15,061 nucleotides of DNA from a bacterium (GTDB lineage Bacteria; AUK180): NCBI GenBank assembly GCA_021162505.1, contig JAGGYO010000040.1, positions 1-15,061 on the forward strand, read 5' to 3'. Below are positions 1 through 7,270 of the stretch, piece by piece. Positions within the stretch are counted from its first letter, which is position 1. Every line of letters begins with the position of its first letter. The notes below the pieces were generated by a model. It made no database searches. It saw nothing but the letters and a program-made list of their open reading frames with translations, and had not been told where the DNA came from. Position numbers and translations under genes: made by a program.

Positions 1-36
1 CTTCTTCTCGTAATTTAATTGTTTTTTTTTGTCCAT
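1..36 (-). CDS. 5' end of an unidentified leftward gene (partial)
   Basis: Only the first 12 codons lie in the window (start MDKKKQLNYEKK), so the product cannot be named. The ATG is at 36-34. It is preceded by GGAG (complement of 42-45) at 5-nt spacing, and a sigma70-like promoter lies at 63-91, giving a short leader of about 20 nt. An alternative ATG at 82 opens another frame that also runs to the edge, but it lies inside the promoter spacer and has a weaker ribosome site. The gene is divergent from the rightward train that starts at 416. Confidence 0.5.
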   Translation of the reverse strand, partial: MDKKKQLNYEKK

Positions 37-62
37 TTTCGCTCCAATTCTTCTCTTCTTTT

Positions 63-91
63 ATTATAGATTTTTTCTTCATGAAAATCAA
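63..91 (-). promoter_or_regulatory. sigma70-type promoter for the leftward edge gene
   Basis: Read on the minus strand, TTGATT (91-86) is followed by a 17-nt spacer and TATAAT (68-63). The -10 is a perfect consensus, the -35 matches TTGACA at four of six bases, and the spacing is optimal. The expected transcription start is near 56-57, about 20 nt before the ATG at 36 and just ahead of its GGAG site. AT-rich sequence gives chance -10 matches, but the fit with the ribosome site and ATG supports the call. Confidence 0.5.
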
Positions 92-381
92 CCTTTTCCC
101 TGTGCACTTTCATTTTGCCAATAACCAGTACTAAGTACTAAGTTTTCAGTGTTAAGTGAGAAACATTTTATACTAAATACTGCATACGGGTTTTAAATTG
201 TCCATTCTCAATTGTATTCAGTTCTTTGCCTGCCCATGCTCTGTGTGCTCCGTGGTATATCCCGCACCTTATTGGCGCTGTGGTTATTATATTGCTTTTT
301 CTTTCTCTGCGATCTTTGCCTGCCTGTGAGTGTCTGCACGCAGACATGCGTCTCTGCGGTGAAATTATTTTGTTTTTCTTT
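92..381. repeat. non-coding spacer of degenerate short repeats
   Basis: No credible gene is seen here. Positions 127-143 hold a tandem 7-mer (AGTACTA twice, then AGT), with a related TACTAAATACTGCATAC at 171-187. The 12-mer TCTTTGCCTGCC occurs at 223-234 and again at 313-324, exactly 90 bp apart. TGTCTGC at 331-337 pairs with GCAGACA at 340-346. On the minus strand, parts read as CACGGAGCACACAGAG and CACCGCAGAGACGC, resembling the degenerate 'cgcagag / cacggag' intergenic filler seen in many environmental genomes (from memory). The patch at about 220-360 is clearly richer in GC than its surroundings. Confidence 0.6.
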
Positions 382-409
382 TTGAAAAAAACGGAAAAAA
401 TTATATAAT
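382..409 (+). promoter_or_regulatory. near-consensus sigma70 promoter, predicted leaderless mRNA
   Basis: TTGAAA (382-387), a 16-nt spacer and TATAAT (404-409) make an almost perfect housekeeping promoter. The next gene starts with ATG at 416, which is where transcription is expected to begin, about 7 nt after the -10. No Shine-Dalgarno sequence is present between the -10 and the ATG. This promoter probably drives the rightward train; no other equally strong promoter was found further down it. Confidence 0.65.
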
Positions 410-415
410 AAATGT

Positions 416-1501
416 ATGAGTACAAAAACGCTTTATTCTTCATTTTTAGGGCGGGAAAAAGAGATTTTTGACATTTTGAAATCCTTCTACCCTTTAAGCG
501 GGCATTTCAGTAATCTCACTGAAAGAAAGAACTTTATCAAAACCCATTTAAAAAATGGGTTTAAAGAAGATGAGATGGGAAATATCCTCTATGAAGTGGG
601 AAAAGGAAATATCAATATTCTTGTCCCAATCGGTATTGATGACGGCTATTTGGGGACGATGAACAAAGAGTTTCGCATTTTTAAAAAGAACCTTTACGGA
701 ACAGGTGTTGTAGATAATTTTCGAATAGCGCTGGCACTTCTTTTGATCTTGATATTAAAAAATGATCTGAACGATATAAAATTATCCTTTCTTTTCTATG
801 CAGGGCAACATTCAAATTATGAAGGGTTGATCTATTTCCTTGAGAACCATAATTTTAACCTTGCCCTCACTTTTGAGCAGGGTTCGGTCAACCGGCTGGG
901 CATAATACCCGTGAATTATGATTTCATACGCATTTATTTGCAAGATGAAGATCAATCACCATATTTTAAATTAGGAGCTTTTCTATCTGCTATTAAAAAA
1001 GAGAACACATTGAACAGAAGAATAATTATAAAAAAGATATTCTCTTTGTCGCATAATAATTACGAACCGAAAATGGGTTATATTGACCTGCTCATCAAAA
1101 CAGGTTCAAATGTCAAAGAAAATTTAAAATTCATTGAGAAATTTGTAAAAAAAGGGTTCTTTTACAATAAGATACATAGCTATTCAAGTAAAAGATCCCC
1201 ACAGGATACATATATAAAGGAATTGTTCAACGATTCCATACTTGCATTGTCAAAAGAGCATTCCATTTCATTGCTACCCCTTTCCACATCGCTATCATTT
1301 ATTTCCGCCATATTAAGAAATTCCGGAACTCATTCATTTGATCTGGGACTCTTTACATATTCTTACGGAAGTGTTGATCGCGAAGAGATCATTTTACCTA
1401 CAATAAATATGGGAATAAAAAATATTTTAAATATTATTTCAGGCATAGGCCTTTTAGGAGAAAAAACAGATGAGTTTAGAAAGAGTAAAGAGATTGTTTA
1501 A
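416..1501 (+). CDS. degenerate M20-like metallopeptidase homologue
   Basis: This 361-residue protein follows the outline of M20-family peptidases. There is an N-terminal DEMGNILYEVGKG segment (52-64), a strand ending in IGIDD (72-76) where the family has a GHxD metal site, then GTGVVDN (95-101) where it has the bridging aspartate. FYAGQH (127-132) sits where the family has the Glu-Glu catalytic base and ligand. A helical middle section (about 180-260) could be the lid or dimerisation domain. The first His is Gly73, the Glu pair is Gln131-His132, and no clear last His ligand is seen, so hydrolytic activity is doubtful. The ATG has no ribosome site but sits at the expected transcription start. 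The 3' end overlaps rsfS by 32 bp. The family call is my motif reading; the gene itself is secure. Confidence 0.6.
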   Translation: MSTKTLYSSFLGREKEIFDILKSFYPLSGHFSNLTERKNFIKTHLKNGFKEDEMGNILYEVGKGNINILVPIGIDDGYLGTMNKEFRIFKKNLYGTGVVDNFRIALALLLILILKNDLNDIKLSFLFYAGQHSNYEGLIYFLENHNFNLALTFEQGSVNRLGIIPVNYDFIRIYLQDEDQSPYFKLGAFLSAIKKENTLNRRIIIKKIFSLSHNNYEPKMGYIDLLIKTGSNVKENLKFIEKFVKKGFFYNKIHSYSSKRSPQDTYIKELFNDSILALSKEHSISLLPLSTSLSFISAILRNSGTHSFDLGLFTYSYGSVDREEIILPTINMGIKNILNIISGIGLLGEKTDEFRKSKEIV

Positions 1502-1814
1502 GTTATTATCAGAAGCCAATGGAGAGGAGATCAGCATTTTAGATATCTCTGAATTGAGTAATTTTACCGATTATTTTATCATAGTTAGCGCATTATCAAG
1601 ATCACATTTAAAGCAATTGATGGAAGAGGTTCCTTATAATTTTAAAAAGGATGACGGAGAATATCCCAACAATGTTGAAGGCAATCCGGAATCCGGCTGG
1701 ATCGTATTGGATTATAGCGATATTATCATACATATATTCTCAAAAGAAAAGAGAGAGTATTATAATCTTGAACATATTTGGGGACAGGGAAAAAGGATAG
1801 AACTTGAGAATTGA
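1470..1814 (+). CDS. rsfS: ribosomal silencing factor RsfS
   Basis: RsfS (Iojap family) binds ribosomal protein uL14 on the 50S subunit and blocks subunit joining, lowering translation in starvation. The 114-residue length is typical. Family marks are DISELSNFTDYFIIVSA (25-41), a central GW(I)VLDYSDIIIHIF stretch, and the REYYNLEHIW segment near the C-terminus. The ATG at 1470 has AGGAG at 1456-1460, 9 nt upstream, inside the end of the previous gene, so the 32-bp overlap looks real. The stop overlaps the TTG start of rlmH by 11 bp. The rsfS-rlmH pairing is common in bacteria and supports both names. Confidence 0.95.
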   Translation: MSLERVKRLFKLLSEANGEEISILDISELSNFTDYFIIVSALSRSHLKQLMEEVPYNFKKDDGEYPNNVEGNPESGWIVLDYSDIIIHIFSKEKREYYNLEHIWGQGKRIELEN

Positions 1815-2205
1815 AATACATATAATGGGAAAAATTAAAAATCTTTTCATTAAAGATGGTGTAAGGGAATACCTAAAACGGATGAACGGAAAAGGTTGGC
1901 AAATTAAATTTGTAGAAAAAAGTAATTATAAAGAGGTTAAAGAAACAGAATGGATAATTCTTTCAGAGCACGGACAGAAATGTACCTTCAAGGAGTTTTG
2001 TAACATATTAACAAAGGGTTATTCGTCAAGAAAGATCAGATTTCTTATTGGACCACCAGAAGGATTTACAAAAAAATTCCTTATCAATAAAAAAGTTCTT
2101 TCGCTTTCATCTTTAATGTTCTCTGCTGAGATATCAGCACTTGTTCTTTCAGAGCAGATATATCGTTTTTGGACTGTAGAAAAAGGTAAGACCTATGTTC
2201 GTTAA
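1804..2205 (+). CDS. rlmH: 23S rRNA pseudouridine-1915 N3-methyltransferase RlmH
   Basis: RlmH is a small SPOUT-class (knotted) methyltransferase that uses SAM to methylate pseudouridine 1915 in helix 69 of 23S rRNA, on assembled ribosomes. Seen here are the N-terminal strand MRIEIHIMGKIKN, the SAM-loop region FLIGPPEGF (80-88; the family usually has GGPEG or GGAxG), LSLSSLMFS (99-107), and EQIYRFW (118-124). At 133 residues it is shorter than the usual 155-160. The start is TTG at 1804: it gives the family N-terminus and has AAGGAT about 6 nt upstream; the ATG at 1825 would delete the first strand. The C-terminus is YVR where E. coli and S. aureus have YHR or YHK. The end overlaps argS by 11 bp. 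Confidence 0.92.
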   Translation: MRIEIHIMGKIKNLFIKDGVREYLKRMNGKGWQIKFVEKSNYKEVKETEWIILSEHGQKCTFKEFCNILTKGYSSRKIRFLIGPPEGFTKKFLINKKVLSLSSLMFSAEISALVLSEQIYRFWTVEKGKTYVR

Positions 2206-3793
2206 TGAATTCATTAAAAAGAATCACGCCATTATCTCAAAATATTTAAAGGAAAAATACTCCCTGGATATAGATGTGAAGATAGATAAGGCAACTATTC
2301 CCCAATGGGATTTTTATTCATCCATTGCCATGCAACTTTCAAAAAAGCTTAAAAGAGCTCCCATTGATATTACTATGGAGTTGTCAAAACTTTCATTTTA
2401 TGGAACGGGTGCGGTTGAAGCGGTAAAACCCGGATTCCTCAATTTTCGCGTATCAAAGGAGCTTTTATTAAAAAATCTCAATGGGTTCTCATTTTCAACC
2501 GATAAAAAGATAAATAAAAGGGTGAACATTGAGTTCATCTCTGCAAATCCCACAGGACCAATGAATGTGGTATCAGGTAGAGCAGCAACATTTGGCCTGG
2601 CATTATCGCGTCTTTTTCAATATGACGGCTGGGATGTTGACAAGGAATACTATATAAATAATGCGGGAAATCAAGTGAATATTTTTGCCAATTCTATTTA
2701 TAAGGCGTACCGTGAAAAGGTGAAAGGTGAAAAAGTGGAATTCTCTGAGGATGAATACAAGGGTGAATATATTTATGATATTGCTGAACATTTTAAAGAT
2801 AAGATCGCTGAACTTGGTGATGAAGAGGAAATAATCAATTTTTTAAAGAAAAAAGCCGTTACATTGATCATTGATGATAATAAGAAGATGCTCTCTGGGT
2901 TCGGTCTGGATTTTGACATCTGGTTCTCGGAAAGTTCACTCTATGAAAAGGGCTATGATAAAGATGTACTTTTGCACCTAAAAGAGAAAGATCTTCTATA
3001 TGAAAAGGACGGTGCTTTATTTGTAAAGAACACCGAACTGGGCGATACACAGGATTGGGTATTGAGAAAGGGAACGGGCGAATATACATATTTTTTCGGT
3101 GATATAATGTATCATCTTGACAAGTTCAGGCGAGGTTATGACAAAGCAATAAATATTTGGGGGCCCGATCATCAGGGTAGTGCAAAAAGGTTGAAGATCC
3201 TTTTAGAGAATGCTTTTGATATTCCGAGGGATTTTCTTGAGATCATTATTCTTCAGCAGGTCAATCTTTTAAAAGACGGGGAGAAATTAAAGGTCTCAAA
3301 ACGGCTTGGGAACTTCATTACATTGGAAGAGATTCTTGAAAAGGTCGGCACCGATGTATCACGATTTTATTTTCTTTCACGAGGGTATAAACAACATGTG
3401 GATTTTTCTCTTGATACCATTGAAAAAGAAAATGAAAATTCTGCTGTATTTTATATACAATATATGTTCGCAAGAATAAACGGTGTATTGATCAAAGGCA
3501 ACTTTGATAATAAAGTCGAGAAATTAAACAAATTAGGAGAAAATGAGAGGAACATGGCATTTAAATTGTTTATTTTTCCATTACTAATGAGCGAAGCTCT
3601 TAGAAAAAGAGAACCCTCCATGGTCATTCATACACTCAATGAACTTGCAGGGGATTTTCATCATTTCTATCATGATAATAAGATCATTGGAAGTAATGAT
3701 GAAGAACATTTGATAAACTTTATAAAGATAATAGGCAATTTTATAAAAAATAGTTTGAACCTTTTGGGGTTCAATGCTCCGGAAAGAATGTAA
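2195..3793 (+). CDS. argS: arginine-tRNA ligase (ArgRS)
   Basis: This cytoplasmic class Ia synthetase attaches arginine to tRNA-Arg. The 532 residues carry the N-terminal Add1-like tRNA-binding domain (about 1-110), then the Rossmann fold with ANPTGP (117-122), EYYINNAGNQ, GDTQDWVLRK, and WGPDHQG. KVSKR (366-370) replaces KMSKS, and the anticodon-binding domain ends in APERM. The HIGH motif, expected right after ANTGP-type sequence as HVGH, reads NVVS (124-127). All other family landmarks are intact and the frame is open, so this looks like a natural variant and not a decayed gene. The ATG at 2195 has AAGGT about 7 nt upstream and overlaps rlmH by 11 bp. valS follows 11 bp later. The gene appears to be the cell's normal argS, though a second copy elsewhere cannot be excluded. 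Confidence 0.95.
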   Translation: MFVNEFIKKNHAIISKYLKEKYSLDIDVKIDKATIPQWDFYSSIAMQLSKKLKRAPIDITMELSKLSFYGTGAVEAVKPGFLNFRVSKELLLKNLNGFSFSTDKKINKRVNIEFISANPTGPMNVVSGRAATFGLALSRLFQYDGWDVDKEYYINNAGNQVNIFANSIYKAYREKVKGEKVEFSEDEYKGEYIYDIAEHFKDKIAELGDEEEIINFLKKKAVTLIIDDNKKMLSGFGLDFDIWFSESSLYEKGYDKDVLLHLKEKDLLYEKDGALFVKNTELGDTQDWVLRKGTGEYTYFFGDIMYHLDKFRRGYDKAINIWGPDHQGSAKRLKILLENAFDIPRDFLEIIILQQVNLLKDGEKLKVSKRLGNFITLEEILEKVGTDVSRFYFLSRGYKQHVDFSLDTIEKENENSAVFYIQYMFARINGVLIKGNFDNKVEKLNKLGENERNMAFKLFIFPLLMSEALRKREPSMVIHTLNELAGDFHHFYHDNKIIGSNDEEHLINFIKIIGNFIKNSLNLLGFNAPERM

Positions 3794-3804
3794 AGAGGTG
3801 AATT

Positions 3805-6435
3805 ATGGAACTTGAGAAATCTTATCAACCGTCTTTTTATGAAGAAAAGACATATAAGAAATGGGAAGATGAAAAATATTATCAAATTGATACAGGGGAT
3901 GGCAAGAGACCTTTTTCTATTGTTATGCCTCCGCCGAATATTACGGGTAAACTCCACATGGGGCATGCCTTGAATAATTTGATACAAGATATACTTATTC
4001 GTTATAATAAATTTCAGGGAAAGTCAGCACTATGGATTCCGGGTATGGATCATGCCGGTATTGCAACTCATACAGTAGTTGAAAAAAAGATAGCAAAGGA
4101 GCAAGGATTGACTCGATGGGACATGGGAAGAGATGCATTTGTTTCTGAAATTTGGAAATGGAAAAGGGAATACGGTGATTTCATTTTAAAACAATTAAAG
4201 AAAATGGTAATACTTCCTGATTGGTCAAAGGAAAGATTCACACTCGATGACGGATTATCAAATGCTGTTTATAAGGTATTTGAAGAACTCTTCAATGAAG
4301 GATTGATCTATCGCGGGAAATATATGGTAAATTGGTGTCCCCGATGTCATACAGCACTAGCTGATACCGAGGTTGAACATAAAGAAGAACATGGCCACTT
4401 ATGGTATTTGAAATACCCGTTGAAAGAACCTTATAATGATATAAAATTTTTAATTGTAGCAACCACGAGGCCGGAAACCATGCTCGGAGATAGTGCCGTT
4501 GCAGTAAACCCGGATGATGAAAGATTTAATTTTCTCATTGGTAAAACGCTTATATTACCCTTGCAGAAAAGGGAAATTCCCATCATCGGGGACAAGATGG
4601 TAGATATGGAATTCGGGACAGGTGCTGTAAAAGTAACACCGGCACATGATCCTAATGATTATGAAATGGGAAAAAACCATAATCTGCCATTTTATGATGT
4701 TATCGATGATGACGGAATGATGACAGGCGATATTCCCCATGATTTTATTAATCTTTCCAGAGAAGATGCAAGGATACTCATAGTTAGGATACTTGAAAAG
4801 AAAGGTTATATTGAAAAGATCGAAGATTATACCCATGCTGTTTCAAGCTGTTATAGGTGCAATACAAGTTTGGAACCCCTTGTTTCCACACAATGGTTCG
4901 TAAAGATGGACAAATTGGCAAAACCCGCCATTGAAGCAATTGAAAATGGAGATATTAAATTCTACCCCGAAAAATGGAAAAATTACTATTTGAATTGGAT
5001 GTATAATATCCGTGATTGGTGTATATCAAGACAGTTATGGTGGGGTCACAGGATACCGGTTTTTTATTGTGATGACTGCGATCATCAATTCGTTGCAAAA
5101 GAAAACCCTGGGAAATGTCCTAAGTGCGGATCAAAGCATATTCATCAGGACGAGGATGTTCTGGACACATGGTTCAGCTCTGCCTTATGGCCCTTTTCAA
5201 CAATGGGTTGGCCGGAGAAGTCCGAACTTCTTGATAAATATTATCCTACATCTGTTATTGTTACCGATAGAGGGATCATCTTTAACTGGATAGCAAGGAT
5301 GATCATGATGGGATTAAAGTTCATGGGTAAAAAACCGTTTAAGGATATCTATATTCACGGTACGATCCTTGATGAATTTGGCAGGAAAATGTCAAAATCC
5401 CTGGGGAACGGTATAGATCCCATTGAGATGGTGGACAGATACGGTGTAGATGCAGTAAGGTTTTCTTTAATAAATTTAACTACTTTCGGGCAGGATATAA
5501 ACCTTTCTGAAAATAAATTTGAGATGGGAAGAAATTTTGCCAATAAGATATGGAATGCCTTTAGGTTCATCTTTCTCAATGTTGAACCCGAAAAGGAATA
5601 TGAGGACAAATTTACCCTTACCAATAGTTTTGATAAATGGATCTTTTCAAGATTCAATGACACATTAAAATATGCCGATAAAAAATTGAAAGAATACAAT
5701 TTCAATGAATACTCCTCTTCCCTTTACCATTTTTTTTGGAATGAATTCTGCGATTGGTATATTGAAGCCACCAAAGATAAAAAAGAAGATCTGAAAATAA
5801 TATCCAATCTGCTCTATATCTTGAAAAGATTTCTCATCTACCTGCATCCCATTATGCCGGTAATTACCGAAGTCCTTTATAGCAAAATGCCCAAGGGAAT
5901 TAAGAAATATAAAACTATACTTGATGAAAAACTGCCTGATCTTAGTGAAAATGATATTCATCGGATGCATGATAATACCATGGAAAATATCATTAATTGG
6001 ATCACGGGTATAAGAAGAGCAAGAAAGGATTTTAATATATCACCCAAAACCCAATTGGAGATATACATTGAAACAGAAAAGGATATTCAAAATATTATGC
6101 TCGATATTGAGGGTGAGATCAATAGATTCGCAGGGATTGAAAAAATTGAATTCAAGCCCTATACCTTAAAGGAAAGATCCATAAATGTTATTGTGAACAA
6201 AATATCAGCAACAATTCCGGCGGAAAAATATATTGATATTAAGTTGGAAAAGAGTCGATTAGAAAAACAAAAAGAAGAGATCGAAAAGTTCATTATGCAA
6301 AATGAGAATAAGCTAAAAAATGAAAATTTTATAAAGAAAGCACCCCAAGAGGTAGTAGAAGGTGCTCGTTTGAAATTAGAAGAGAATAAAGAAATATTTG
6401 AACGAATTTTGAAAAACCTTGAAAGTCTTAGTTAA
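3805..6435 (+). CDS. valS: valine-tRNA ligase (ValRS)
   Basis: ValRS charges tRNA-Val with valine and hydrolyses mischarged Thr-tRNA-Val. The 876 residues show PPPNITGKLHMGHA (HIGH motif at 51-54), GMDHAGIATH (80-89), and the editing-domain TTRPETMLGD. IRDWCISRQLWWGHRIP and KMSKS (528-532) follow, then the anticodon-binding domain. A C-terminal coiled-coil arm rich in Lys and Glu (about 810-876) would grip the tRNA. Cys pairs at 178/181, 349/352, 422/425 and 438/441 suggest zinc knuckles. The residue after GIAT is His89, where E. coli and Thermus ValRS have Gln. The ATG is preceded by AGAGGTG at about 5 nt. The 3' end overlaps the radical SAM gene by 17 bp. Confidence 0.97.
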   Translation: MELEKSYQPSFYEEKTYKKWEDEKYYQIDTGDGKRPFSIVMPPPNITGKLHMGHALNNLIQDILIRYNKFQGKSALWIPGMDHAGIATHTVVEKKIAKEQGLTRWDMGRDAFVSEIWKWKREYGDFILKQLKKMVILPDWSKERFTLDDGLSNAVYKVFEELFNEGLIYRGKYMVNWCPRCHTALADTEVEHKEEHGHLWYLKYPLKEPYNDIKFLIVATTRPETMLGDSAVAVNPDDERFNFLIGKTLILPLQKREIPIIGDKMVDMEFGTGAVKVTPAHDPNDYEMGKNHNLPFYDVIDDDGMMTGDIPHDFINLSREDARILIVRILEKKGYIEKIEDYTHAVSSCYRCNTSLEPLVSTQWFVKMDKLAKPAIEAIENGDIKFYPEKWKNYYLNWMYNIRDWCISRQLWWGHRIPVFYCDDCDHQFVAKENPGKCPKCGSKHIHQDEDVLDTWFSSALWPFSTMGWPEKSELLDKYYPTSVIVTDRGIIFNWIARMIMMGLKFMGKKPFKDIYIHGTILDEFGRKMSKSLGNGIDPIEMVDRYGVDAVRFSLINLTTFGQDINLSENKFEMGRNFANKIWNAFRFIFLNVEPEKEYEDKFTLTNSFDKWIFSRFNDTLKYADKKLKEYNFNEYSSSLYHFFWNEFCDWYIEATKDKKEDLKIISNLLYILKRFLIYLHPIMPVITEVLYSKMPKGIKKYKTILDEKLPDLSENDIHRMHDNTMENIINWITGIRRARKDFNISPKTQLEIYIETEKDIQNIMLDIEGEINRFAGIEKIEFKPYTLKERSINVIVNKISATIPAEKYIDIKLEKSRLEKQKEEIEKFIMQNENKLKNENFIKKAPQEVVEGARLKLEENKEIFERILKNLESLS

Positions 6436-7270
6436 AGAAAATAAGGGCAACTTTATTAAAAAATTCACTGTCAATCCAAATTATGTTTCTGGTTGTAATT
6501 ATCAAATTGATATCTTGGAAGGATGTCCATATAATTGCTTCTACTGTTTTTTGAAACATTTTTTAAGAAATGACGATCTCATTTATTATAAGAATATTGA
6601 AAAATTGGAAGGTGAATTAGTTAAAAATAAATACGACTATTTTAATCTTTCCGTTCTTTCCGATGGAAGCATGCTTCATAAAAAACCTGAAATATTGAAA
6701 AGACTCTTTGATATTTTAGAAAAGTTCCCTGAAAAAAGATTTGAGATCCGTTTTAAGAACGGGGATATTACGAATATTTTAAAATTTAATCCGCCGAAAA
6801 ATATCGTATTTACCGCTACCATCACACCTGAGATCATAAATCAAATAGTGGAAAAAGGCACTTCAAATGTGTTTGATCGTCTATCTGCATTAAAAAAATT
6901 TCAAGGCAATGGATATGATATTGGGATGGTGTTTGATCCGATTATTCTCTATAAAGGGTACTTGAAAGATTATGAAAAAATAGCCGTTTTTATCAATGAG
7001 AATTTTAATAGTGTTTTTTTATTTGGCTTTGGTATGCTTCGCCTGGAAAAAAATCTTTTTGTAAAATTTCTCGCGGATATTAATAGAACTTCATTGAAGG
7101 GAAAATTACACGGGGAATTCTATCCCGGAGAAGACCAAAAATACAGATACCCTTATGAATTGAGAATAAAGGTCTATAAAAAATTGAAAAATATACTTAC
7201 GGAAATAAAAGTGGAAAATATTATCTACTATATGGAAAAGGGAAATGTCAAAGAAAAGCTTTTATCATAA
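6419..7270 (+). CDS. SplB-like radical SAM protein
   Basis: A CxxxCxxC cluster (C36, C40, C43 in GCPYNCFYCFL) marks a radical SAM enzyme, which would bind a 4Fe-4S cluster and cleave SAM to a 5'-deoxyadenosyl radical. The short N-terminal region, the spacing to the cluster, and the C-terminal GEFYPG ... YRYPYELRIKVYKKL pattern resemble the spore photoproduct lyase (SplB) family. The substrate is unknown. The only other cysteine is C26; none follows the cluster, whereas B. subtilis SPL needs Cys141 as hydrogen donor. At 283 residues it is shorter than SPL (about 340). The start must be TTG at 6419: an in-frame TGA lies at 6410-6412 and no other start precedes the cluster. The ribosome site is weak, so coupling to valS translation (17-bp overlap) is likely. 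It overlaps murJ by 26 bp. Confidence 0.8.
   Translation: MKVLVKENKGNFIKKFTVNPNYVSGCNYQIDILEGCPYNCFYCFLKHFLRNDDLIYYKNIEKLEGELVKNKYDYFNLSVLSDGSMLHKKPEILKRLFDILEKFPEKRFEIRFKNGDITNILKFNPPKNIVFTATITPEIINQIVEKGTSNVFDRLSALKKFQGNGYDIGMVFDPIILYKGYLKDYEKIAVFINENFNSVFLFGFGMLRLEKNLFVKFLADINRTSLKGKLHGEFYPGEDQKYRYPYELRIKVYKKLKNILTEIKVENIIYYMEKGNVKEKLLS

Noticed and set aside
1..82. Alternative minus-strand start at ATG 82 for the edge gene
   Set aside because: This ATG lies inside the spacer of the predicted promoter at 63-91 and has a poorer ribosome site than the ATG at 36, though it cannot be fully excluded.
168..443. Open frames on both strands of the intergenic region (minus 168-443, plus 226-408)
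   Set aside because: They read through degenerate repeats, have no ribosome site and give low-complexity, family-free translations.
2603..3089. Minus-strand open frames inside argS, and similar ones in valS, murJ and ribBA
   Set aside because: They are antisense shadows of well-supported genes, with no ribosome sites or recognisable domains.
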